Shown here piece after piece: positions 1-5,570 of a stretch of 8,856 nucleotides of DNA. This DNA is from Gemmatimonadota bacterium (GTDB taxonomy: Bacteria; Gemmatimonadota; Gemmatimonadetes; Gemmatimonadales; Gemmatimonadaceae). Made by a program: the position numbers and the translations under genes. Location of the stretch: positions 1-8,856 of the forward strand of contig JAOUHR010000055.1 of NCBI GenBank assembly GCA_029884515.1, written 5' to 3'. The notes beneath the pieces are model-generated. The model did not search any database. It worked only from the letters and a program-made list of their open reading frames with translations, and was not told the origin of the DNA. Position 1 is the stretch's first letter, and each line of letters begins with the position of its first letter.

Positions 1-477
1 CGCGGCGGTGCCCGACGCGGGTGCGGCGAGACGCCAGATCTCGGTGCGAACCGCATTGTCACTGTTGTTCTGCGCGCCGACGAGCGAGAGGGACCTCCCA
101 CCATACGTCACGCCGGTGACGCTGCTCTTGGCGCTGCGGATCGAGACACCCACCAGCAGGAATCGGTTGACGCCGGAGCCGACGGTATGCGACCACGACA
201 GGGTTTGCGTGCTGGCCGTGACACTGCTCGCGTTGTCGACGGCAACCGGCGCGGCCGCGGCGACGAGGTTCGCCATGCCGCCGCTCCCGGCGAGGCCGGT
301 GGGCTTCGACACGGTCACGGCGCCGACCGCCTGGAACTGCGTGGGCACCGACGGCGCCCAGCGGAGGAACTGAGGCCCGGCCATCTGGGTCGGCGGCGCG
401 AGGGGCGGCGGTGCGTCGCTGCAGGCCACCGCGACAACGACGAGAACGAGCGGAAGGATCAGGCGGCGGAACGACAT
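1..477 (-). CDS. Predicted secreted lipoprotein with a beta-rich domain, C-terminus outside the window
   Basis: Open reading frame of 159 codons from an ATG at 477 to the window edge, with no stop, so the gene is partial at its 3' end. The N-terminus has two arginines (MSFRR), a hydrophobic stretch rich in Leu and Val (residues 6-18) and a lipobox ending at Cys19 (AVACSD), so the product should be exported and lipid-anchored. A Pro/Ala-rich linker follows. Residues of about 95-159 look beta-rich, with the pattern LSWSHTVGSG, NRFLLVGVSIR and VTGVTYGGRSL; this pattern is familiar from large secreted bacterial proteins but I cannot name the family. The ATG at 477 is preferred because GGGGATGG lies 5 bases upstream; in-frame ATGs at 486 and 492 are alternatives. 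It lies 79 bp downstream of another lipoprotein gene on the same strand. Function unknown. Confidence 0.75.
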   Translation of the reverse strand, partial: MSFRRLILPLVLVVVAVACSDAPPPLAPPTQMAGPQFLRWAPSVPTQFQAVGAVTVSKPTGLAGSGGMANLVAAAAPVAVDNASSVTASTQTLSWSHTVGSGVNRFLLVGVSIRSAKSSVTGVTYGGRSLSLVGAQNNSDNAVRTEIWRLAAPASGTAA

Positions 478-482
478 GGCGA

Positions 483-497
483 CCATCCCCATTGGGG
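483..497 (-). promoter_or_regulatory. Ribosome-binding site inside a small inverted repeat
   Basis: On the minus strand, GGGGATGG (483-490) is the only plausible ribosome-binding site for the lipoprotein ATG at 477. Bases 487-497 form a perfect inverted repeat (CCCCA-T-TGGGG) that includes four of its Gs. Pairing could hide the site, although the one-base centre makes a hairpin as such strained, so regulation is only a guess. Confidence 0.25.
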
Positions 498-528
498 TGG
501 ATGAAGAGCGGTGATTCGCGAAGACCCA

Positions 529-543
529 GCGCGCGATGCGCGC
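529..543 (-). terminator. GC hairpin after the second lipoprotein gene, terminator-like without a T tract
   Basis: A perfect inverted repeat, GCGCGC-3-GCGCGC, starts 13 bases after the stop codon of the gene at 557-1228. There is no run of T after it, so it is not a classical intrinsic terminator. It could be an mRNA 3' end stabiliser, a weak attenuator between the two lipoprotein genes, or chance in GC-rich DNA. Confidence 0.25.
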
Positions 544-556
544 CCAACCGGCTGCG

Positions 557-1228
557 CTAGTAGGCGACCGCATAGTTCGAGAAGTGCTCGAGCCTTGCCT
601 TGAGGTACGCGTTCCCAGTGAGCGTGACCGTGGTGATCTCCGGGACCCAGCCGGCATCGGTCAGGTACCAGATGATGAGGCTCGTCGGCGTCAGCCCGCC
701 GAGGTTGAGATATTCCGTGTTGAGCAGGAGCGATGCCGGATACGTGCTCCCGAACCGCGTGCCGTGCGGACTGAACGTGATGGCCGCCGTTACCGGGTCC
801 ACCTGCACCCTGATCGACACGGGGGTGCCCACAGGCAACGCGTTCCCGTTCCCGTCGAAGTACTCGGCGGTCAGGGGAATCTCGATCACCAGGAACGCCG
901 AGTTCCCTTTCCTGCTGCTCCCGAGGAAGAACGACGCCGCGCGTCCGACCACGACAGTGAAGCTCGTGTCGTAGGAGGTCAACGGTGGCGCCGACGCGGC
1001 GAACCCGATGAACGTCGGATCGGCATTGGTCGGACTGACCGTGGTGGATTCCACGGGTGTGGGCGAGGTCGTCTCCGTGGTGGTCGTCGACGTCGCACTG
1101 AGACGCGTGCTGCTCCTGCCGTTGTTCACGTCGGGCGCGATCGTCTCCGAGCAGGCGACGAACCCCACGACTGCGAAGAGGGCGGCTGCGTGGAACGCGC
1201 GCGCATGGCCCGGTGTCTGGAACGGCAT
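557..1228 (-). CDS. Predicted lipoprotein with Thr/Ser linker and ZU5-like beta domain
   Basis: 223 residues. The hydrophobic segment at 13-25 ends in a lipobox (GFVACS, Cys26), so a lipid-anchored envelope protein is predicted. Residues 39-67 are a low-complexity Ser/Thr/Pro linker (TSTTTTETTSPTP), typical of a flexible tether. The rest (70-223) is beta-rich: an ADPTFIGFAASAPPL segment, a strand-turn-strand region with NGNALPVG, and a C-terminal part with FSPHGTRFGSTYPASLLL and a closing HFSNYAVAY. That last part resembles ZU5-like domains of bacterial surface lipoproteins; I have only pattern memory for this. The start is firm: AGGAG lies five bases upstream of the ATG and the signal peptide begins at once. 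The next gene downstream is another lipoprotein, 79 bp away, so the two may be co-transcribed. No enzyme motif was seen and the function is unknown. Confidence 0.8.
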   Translation of the reverse strand: MPFQTPGHARAFHAAALFAVVGFVACSETIAPDVNNGRSSTRLSATSTTTTETTSPTPVESTTVSPTNADPTFIGFAASAPPLTSYDTSFTVVVGRAASFFLGSSRKGNSAFLVIEIPLTAEYFDGNGNALPVGTPVSIRVQVDPVTAAITFSPHGTRFGSTYPASLLLNTEYLNLGGLTPTSLIIWYLTDAGWVPEITTVTLTGNAYLKARLEHFSNYAVAY

Positions 1229-1233
1229 GTGAT

Positions 1234-1240
1234 CTCCTGG
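1234..1240 (-). promoter_or_regulatory. Strong ribosome-binding site for the lipoprotein gene
   Basis: CCAGGAG on the minus strand, five bases before the ATG at 1228. It is one of the two clearest Shine-Dalgarno sequences in the window and fixes this start. Confidence 0.75.
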
Positions 1241-1385
1241 ATGGTTCGATGGTCGTCGCCGCTGTCGAGGCGTCAGTTTCCACGAACCTCCAAGGCACGA
1301 ACCATTCCCGCCTGAGACGCGCTGCTAAGCCCGTTGTGGAACGGACGTTACGCCACTCGTCGCGCGCGGGTGATGACGCGTGGGG

Positions 1386-1402
1386 ATGGTCATTTTGACC
1401 AT
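1386..1402. promoter_or_regulatory. Perfect 7-3-7 palindrome, possible operator
   Basis: ATGGTCA-TTT-TGACCAT is a perfect inverted repeat with a three-base AT centre, in the 217-bp gap between the lipoprotein gene (starts 1228, minus) and the activator gene (ends 1446, minus). It sits about 160 bp upstream of the lipoprotein start, which suits an operator or upstream activator site. No T run follows, so a terminator for the activator gene is less likely. Confidence 0.4.
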
Positions 1403-1413
1403 GGGGTGGGTCG
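1397..1413. promoter_or_regulatory. Copy 2 of a GACCATGGG..GGGTCG element
   Basis: GACCATGGGGTGGGTCG here closely matches GACCATGGGAGGGTCG at 2942-2957 in the activator promoter spacer; the copies differ only by GT versus A in the middle. Both are non-coding and lie upstream of minus-strand genes. It overlaps the right arm of the palindrome at 1386-1402. A shared binding site is inferred. Confidence 0.35.
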
Positions 1414-1419
1414 GATGGT

Positions 1420-1445
1420 CCCTCGCGCGGAGGGCGCTCGAGCGC
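1420..1445 (-). terminator. Two inverted repeats directly after the activator stop codon
   Basis: GCGCTCGAGCGC (1434-1445) is a perfect 12-bp palindrome abutting the stop codon of the gene at 1446-2816. CCCTC-5-GAGGG (1420-1434) overlaps it by one base. No T run follows, so factor-independent termination is doubtful; the structures may help end or protect the transcript. Confidence 0.25.
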
Positions 1446-2816
1446 TCAGGCGCTGGGCAGTTCCACCAACTCCTCTTCATCGGCGCCCGCGAGCAGCCGG
1501 CGCAATCGGCGCGGGGAGATCCCCAGGCGCCGCGCGGATTCCGCGCGGTTGCCCCCACACCAATGCACGGTCGCCTTCGCTGCAGCGGAGTTGATGTCGG
1601 AGAGCGGCGCCGGGAACGGGATGGGACTCGGCGAGTTCAGCACCGGCTGGGTGCGCGGCACCAGTTCTTCCGCGAACAGCTCTCCCGGTGTCGACATGAG
1701 CAGGGCGCGCTCCACCGAGTTCTTCAACTCCCTCACGTTCCCCGGCCACGAATGCGCCTCGAGTCGCTCCCGCACTTCCGGTGTGATCAACGGGACCGGC
1801 ACGCCGTGATCGGCCGCGAGCCGCGCGAGGATCGCCTCGGTCACCAGGTGCACGTCCTCTCCCCGCTCCCGCAGCGGCGGGAGCCTGAACGTCACGCCGC
1901 TCAGACGATAGAAGAGGTCCTCCCGGAACGTGCCCTCTCGCACGCACTTCTCGAGATCCTCGTTCGCCGCCGCGAGCACGCGCACGTCCACCCCGCGCGA
2001 CTTGGTGCCGCCCACACGGCGGATCTGCCGGTCGTCGAGCACGCGGAGCAGCTTCGCCTGGAGCGCCAACGGCAGGCTGCCCATCTCGTCCAGGAAGAGC
2101 GTCCCGCCGTCGGCGATCTCGAAGAGCCCCGTCTTGGCCACGTGGGCGCCGGTGAAGGCGCCACGCTCGTGACCGAAGAGTTCTGATTCCACGAGGTTGT
2201 CCGGCAGGGCCGAACAATTCACGGGCACGAACGGGCCGGCGTGGCGCGGGCTCGCGGCGTGGATGGCGCGCGCGAACAGCTCCTTGCCCGTGCCGGTCTC
2301 GCCGAGGATGAGGGCGGTGGCGTTGCGATGCCGAGCGAGTCGCGTGGCACGCGATACCTGCTCACGGAGCACCGTGCATTCCCCCACGATCGCGCCGAAC
2401 GCGTCGGTCTCGGCGGCGGTGGAACGGGTGCCGTCTTCACTGGAGGAGGCGTGCGGAGCGGCTGCCGCCACTGCGGCGGCCAGCGCGTTCCGCAGCACTT
2501 CGACGTCGTCGGGGAGGGCGAAGTAGTCGGCCGCTCCGGAGCGCACGAACTGCATCGCCACGCGTCGGCATGCGTCGGCCCCGACCACGAGGCACGAGGT
2601 CCGTGCCGGGAGTGCGTGCGCCCGCAACCATTGAAGGGCTTCGCGCTCGGCGCCGCCGGCCGCGAGGAGGACCGCTGCGCTTCCGGCGACGGGCGCGGCA
2701 TCCGCACCGCCCGCCCGCACGACCAGCGTCAGTCGCAGGTCTGCGGCGAGGTCCTTCCAGAATTGGTCGAACGACTCTGAGAACTGGATGACGCACAGGG
2801 TGGGCGAGGGCGTCAT
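1446..2816 (-). CDS. Sigma-54-dependent transcription activator with degenerate receiver domain
   Basis: 456 residues, full length for an NtrC-type bacterial enhancer-binding protein, which uses ATP to remodel sigma-54 RNA polymerase at -24/-12 promoters. Seen: an N-terminal receiver-like fold (about 5-115) lacking the acidic pair after strand 1 (CVIQFSE), the acceptor Asp after strand 3 (VLLAAGG) and the Lys after strand 5 (YFALPDD). The AAA+ domain (about 138-375) is intact: Walker A GETGTGKE 172-179, sigma-54 contact loop GAFTGA 219-224, Walker B GTLFLDE 238-244, [10 protein letters not shown] 297-306 and SWPGNVREL 356-364. A Fis-type helix-turn-helix closes it (about 409-442, with [14 protein letters not shown]). 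The start is set by the fold beginning at residue 7; no clear ribosome-binding site is visible. The gene is divergent from the kinase/HD-GYP gene at 3250. Phosphorylation control is unlikely, so expression level, a ligand or a partner protein may control it. Its target genes are unknown. Confidence 0.93.
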   Translation of the reverse strand: MTPSPTLCVIQFSESFDQFWKDLAADLRLTLVVRAGGADAAPVAGSAAVLLAAGGAEREALQWLRAHALPARTSCLVVGADACRRVAMQFVRSGAADYFALPDDVEVLRNALAAAVAAAAPHASSSEDGTRSTAAETDAFGAIVGECTVLREQVSRATRLARHRNATALILGETGTGKELFARAIHAASPRHAGPFVPVNCSALPDNLVESELFGHERGAFTGAHVAKTGLFEIADGGTLFLDEMGSLPLALQAKLLRVLDDRQIRRVGGTKSRGVDVRVLAAANEDLEKCVREGTFREDLFYRLSGVTFRLPPLRERGEDVHLVTEAILARLAADHGVPVPLITPEVRERLEAHSWPGNVRELKNSVERALLMSTPGELFAEELVPRTQPVLNSPSPIPFPAPLSDINSAAAKATVHWCGGNRAESARRLGISPRRLRRLLAGADEEELVELPSA

Positions 2817-2912
2817 TCGCGATCGCTGCGCATCGGGGGTGGGTTGGCGGTGATGAAGCAGAAGGAATTGCGCTCTGGATCACATTTCTTGGCACCGTCT
2901 GACCATCAACAA

Positions 2913-2928
2913 AGCAATAGCCATGCCC
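2913..2928 (-). promoter_or_regulatory. Candidate sigma-54 (-24/-12) promoter of the activator gene
   Basis: On the minus strand the sequence is GGGCATGGCTATTGCT. Against the consensus TGGCACG-N4-TTGCW it matches 10 of 12 defined positions, with the required GG and GC separated by exactly 10 bases and a T run after the GC. Transcription would start near 2902, giving a leader of about 85 bases before the ATG at 2816. A sigma-54 promoter on an activator gene suggests autoactivation. GG-N10-GC pairs are common in GC-rich DNA, so confidence stays moderate. Confidence 0.4.
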
Positions 2929-2936
2929 GCATGGAC

Positions 2937-2979
2937 GAAACGACCATGGGAGGGTCGTTCCGACCGACATCAACGGTCG
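2937..2979. promoter_or_regulatory. Two adjacent inverted repeats with GACC/GGTC arms, candidate activator-binding sites
   Basis: First repeat: AACGACC (2939-2945), 7-base spacer, GGTCGTT (2953-2959), perfect, with a further matching G/C pair at 2937/2961. Second repeat: CGACCG (2961-2966), 7-base spacer, CGGTCG (2974-2979), perfect. They share the half-site CGACC/GGTCG. They lie about 45-70 bases upstream of the predicted activator start site and between the two divergent genes. A dimeric Fis-type helix-turn-helix protein such as the activator is the natural candidate to bind; this is inference. Confidence 0.45.
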
Positions 2980-3049
2980 ATGCACTGCCTCAAGTCGTTC
3001 AGTGACACTGTGTTGCATAAAGTGATAGCGGCGGTCCGCCTGTTGCACT

Positions 3050-3253
3050 GTGGGTGTGTGTCATCCGCCTCGCGCAGGCAACACCCGTGCGACAACAGGG
3101 CTGCGAACGGGCGAGGATCAACCGCTGGAACTGCAATGGAGCATCGACTTGACCGACCGTGAGCCGCTCGATCGCGGCCCGCTGGACCCTCATGCGGACG
3201 TGTCGACGTCCTGGCCTCGCCGCCCCGCGGCAGGCACGGCAGCGCGCGCATGA
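3050..3253 (+). CDS. Possible small ORF coupled to the kinase gene
   Basis: A 67-codon frame opening with GTG (another GTG at 3056) whose stop TGA at 3251-3253 overlaps the ATG of the kinase gene as ATGA, the usual arrangement for translational coupling. The kinase ATG has no visible ribosome-binding site, which makes coupling attractive. Codon third positions in the second half are mostly G or C (about three quarters), somewhat like real genes here. Against it: no ribosome-binding site near either GTG, no recognisable domain (polar, Pro/Asp/Arg-rich, no membrane segment), and long frames arise by chance in GC-rich DNA. If real, its true start may lie further in. Confidence 0.22.
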   Translation: MGVCHPPRAGNTRATTGLRTGEDQPLELQWSIDLTDREPLDRGPLDPHADVSTSWPRRPAAGTAARA

Positions 3254-5556
3254 CGGTCCTTCGCCTCGATCAGCCGGTGGCTCCCGCAGCAACGGGCGGG
3301 AAGGAGGGTGCGCTCGCGTTCATGGCGCACGAACTCCGGACGCCGCTCTCGGCGATCATCGGTATGGCCGACCTGCTCAAGGACTCCCAGCTCTCCCCCG
3401 ACCAACGCGAGATGCTGGACGTCGTCGGTCGATCCGCTCGCTCCCTCGTTGATATCGTCAGCGGCGTCCTGGACCTCGCCAGGCTCGAGTCCGGCAAGAT
3501 GGACCTGGATTCACGACCGATGGCTCCCGACGAGTGCGTCGAGGAATGCGTGAACCTGCTGGGAGCATCGGCAGCGGAGAAGGGAGTCGAGCTCGCCTTC
3601 CATATAGATGCCAACGTTCCGGCCTGGGTGCGCGGCGACGCCGCGCGCGTGCGGCAGGTGCTCCTCAACCTCGTCGGGAACGCGGTCAAGTTCACGCAGG
3701 CCGGCGAGGTCATCGTGACCGTCGCCTGCACGGCCCGGCGCGGCGGGCGATGCGAACTGCGGTTCGCCGTCGCCGATTCCGGCCCTGGGATCCCTGCCGA
3801 TCGGCTCGCCTCGATCTTCGAACCCTATTCCCAGCTCGATGCATCCACGAGCAGGCGCTTCGGTGGCACCGGACTCGGGCTGCCGATCTGCCACGCACTC
3901 GTCGCTCTGATGGGTGGGCGCCTCTGGGTGGAGAGCGAGATCGGCGAGGGATCGGAGTTCCACTTCACGGTGCCGGCCGACGTCATCGAAGCCGGCGTGG
4001 CGGAGCGGGTTACGGACGATTCGTGGCTCGCGGGCAAGCGGGTGCTGATCGTCGAGGACAATGCGACGGTGGGCAGCCTGCTCGTGGCCACCATGGGACG
4101 GTGGGGCATCGCCGCCACCGTGACGTCCGACGCGGACCACGCCCTCGACGCGCTCCGCGAGGGTGCGTTCGACCTCGCCCTCGTCGACGCCGAGATGCGG
4201 GGGATCGGGGGCCGATCGATCGTATCACTGCTGCGCAGCCTGCCGGCGCGCACGAGTGTCCCGCTCGTGCTGATGACCACGTTGGGCCGGCGCCTGCGCT
4301 CCGTCGATCCGGAGCTGGACGACCCTGGCCAGCAGGGTGGAACGTTCATCTCGTACGTCACGAAACCGATCAGGCCGCTGCCACTGCGCGACGCGCTTGC
4401 GCAGGCGTTCGCCACTGAGCAGGCGTGCGCCACTGAGCAGGCGTGCGCAACTGAGCAGGCGTGCGCCACTGCGCCGGCCCCCCCGGTGGTCTCCTCGGAC
4501 GTCGCCCGGTCCCGCATCGTGACGCCAACGGTTCCAGCGATGCGTGTGCGGTCCGTCGCCCAGGCGGAATTGCTGGGCCTCCGCGTGCTCGTCGTCGACG
4601 ACGACCCGAGCGTGCGGGACATGATGACACGGATCCTCAGGAAGTCCGGCGTCGAGGTCCAGGAGGCAGCGGATGGCCTCGCCGGCCTGGCTGCTGCGCG
4701 CGCGTGGAACGCCGATACGATGCTGCTCGACGCGACCATGCCGGGGCTCGATGGCTTCGAAGTCTGCCGCCGCCTCAAGGCGGATCCGCAGACGATGCTG
4801 CTCCCGGTGATCATGGTCACGGGCCTCGACTCCCGCGCGGACCGCCTCCGCGTCGTCGAGGCGGGCGCGGACGGCTACCTGCTCAAGCCGTTCGACCGCG
4901 ACGAGATGCTCGCGCGCATCCGCTCCGCCAGCCGGATGAAGCGCGCCACCGACCGGCTGGAGAGCGCCGAGAACATCCTGGTCGCGATGTCGCGCTGCAT
5001 CGAGGGGAAGGATCCCTACACGCAGGGACATTGCGAGCGGCTCTCCGACTACGGCGCACGCCTCGGTGCACGCCTCGGGATGAGCGGGGACGAGGTCGAG
5101 GCGCTGCGCCTGGCCGGGCTCGTGCACGACATCGGCAAGGTCGCGGTCCCGGACGCCATCCTCCAGAAGCCCGGCGCGCTGGACGCGCAGGAGTGGGCGG
5201 TCATGCGCACGCACCCCGTGGCCGGCGAGCAGATCTGCAGCGGCATGTCCGGATTCCGCGACGTGCTCCCGATCATCCGACACCATCACGAGAAGCTCGA
5301 CGGCTCGGGGTATCCCGACCGCCTGGCCGGGGACGCCATCCCGCGCACGGCCCGGGCGTTGCAGGTGGTCGACGTGTTCGACGCGCTCACCACCTCCCGG
5401 CCCTACCGCCGTGCCGTCTCACCCGAACGCGCGTTCGAGATCCTCCAGCAGGAAGTGGAGAAGGGCTGGTGGGATCGCACCGTAGTCGACACGTTCCGCG
5501 ACCTGGTGAGGTCGGACTCCGTCACGCCGGGCAGCACTCCGGCGCTGATGCACTGA
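3250..5556 (+). CDS. Hybrid histidine kinase - receiver - receiver - HD-GYP c-di-GMP phosphodiesterase
   Basis: 768 residues, no membrane segment and almost nothing before the kinase, so soluble and without its own sensor domain. Order: dimerisation/phosphoacceptor domain with His27 (FMAHELRTPL); ATPase domain with N box (Asn140, Asn144), G1 DSGPGIP 176-182 and G2 GGTGLGL 205-211; receiver 1 (about 262-386) with Glu269/Asp270, acceptor Asp313, Thr343, Lys372; a repetitive linker (386-409); receiver 2 (about 443-560) with Asp450-452, acceptor Asp494, Thr524, Lys546; HD-GYP domain (about 573-755) with HD 626-627, His655, HHE 679-681, GYP 687-689 and DVFDALT 708-714. HD-GYP enzymes hydrolyse cyclic di-GMP; all key residues are present, so activity is expected. 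The layout resembles RpfC (kinase-receiver) joined to RpfG (receiver-HD-GYP), but without a histidine phosphotransfer domain. ATG 3250 is chosen because an in-frame stop lies at 3160-3162 and no other ATG follows it. Convergent with the stress-protein gene, 14 bp apart. Confidence 0.94.
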   Translation: MTVLRLDQPVAPAATGGKEGALAFMAHELRTPLSAIIGMADLLKDSQLSPDQREMLDVVGRSARSLVDIVSGVLDLARLESGKMDLDSRPMAPDECVEECVNLLGASAAEKGVELAFHIDANVPAWVRGDAARVRQVLLNLVGNAVKFTQAGEVIVTVACTARRGGRCELRFAVADSGPGIPADRLASIFEPYSQLDASTSRRFGGTGLGLPICHALVALMGGRLWVESEIGEGSEFHFTVPADVIEAGVAERVTDDSWLAGKRVLIVEDNATVGSLLVATMGRWGIAATVTSDADHALDALREGAFDLALVDAEMRGIGGRSIVSLLRSLPARTSVPLVLMTTLGRRLRSVDPELDDPGQQGGTFISYVTKPIRPLPLRDALAQAFATEQACATEQACATEQACATAPAPPVVSSDVARSRIVTPTVPAMRVRSVAQAELLGLRVLVVDDDPSVRDMMTRILRKSGVEVQEAADGLAGLAAARAWNADTMLLDATMPGLDGFEVCRRLKADPQTMLLPVIMVTGLDSRADRLRVVEAGADGYLLKPFDRDEMLARIRSASRMKRATDRLESAENILVAMSRCIEGKDPYTQGHCERLSDYGARLGARLGMSGDEVEALRLAGLVHDIGKVAVPDAILQKPGALDAQEWAVMRTHPVAGEQICSGMSGFRDVLPIIRHHHEKLDGSGYPDRLAGDAIPRTARALQVVDVFDALTTSRPYRRAVSPERAFEILQQEVEKGWWDRTVVDTFRDLVRSDSVTPGSTPALMH
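4405..4476 (+). repeat. 18-bp tandem repeat, four units, in the linker between receivers
   Basis: Units start at 4405, 4423, 4441 and 4459. Units 1-3 are near-identical (one or two base changes) with the core GCGTGCGCCACTGAGCAG; unit 4 diverges in its last third. In frame they encode AFATEQ, ACATEQ, ACATEQ, ACATAP (residues 386-409). As the unit is a multiple of three, gain or loss by slippage would change linker length without breaking the protein. Three units carry a cysteine. Confidence 0.92.
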
Positions 5557-5570
5557 CCCGGGCTGCTCCG

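Larger units (their letters stand above)
2817..3249. other. 433-bp divergent regulatory spacer
   Basis: Non-coding or nearly so, between the activator gene (minus) and the kinase/HD-GYP gene (plus). Bases about 2860-3030 are visibly richer in A and T than the flanking genes, as expected for promoters. It holds a sigma-54-type promoter candidate (2913-2928), a CCATGC-CC-GCATGG palindrome (2921-2934) over its -24 part, two adjacent inverted repeats (2937-2979), a GGCGG-T-CCGCC repeat (3030-3040) and a small plus-strand ORF (3050-3253). Confidence 0.6.

Noticed and set aside
1303..1318. GG-N10-GC pair on the minus strand upstream of the lipoprotein gene
   Set aside because: Only 7 of 12 positions match the sigma-54 consensus, which is no better than chance.
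3032..3047. Second sigma-54-like promoter on the plus strand (CGGTCCGCCTGTTGCA) for the kinase gene
   Set aside because: GG-N10-GC spacing is right but only 9 of 12 consensus positions match and the -24 half is poor. Such pairs occur by chance in GC-rich DNA, and it would place the start site after the small ORF start.
4405..4476. CRISPR-like array
   Set aside because: Units are 18 bp, directly adjacent without spacers and in frame within a coding linker.
4225..5289. Long minus-strand frames opposite the kinase gene
   Set aside because: They mirror the codon pattern of the plus-strand gene, which has intact domains throughout.
5557..5570. Bidirectional terminator between the convergent kinase and stress-protein genes
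   Set aside because: The gap is 14 bp and no stem followed by a T run is visible there or in the adjacent codons.
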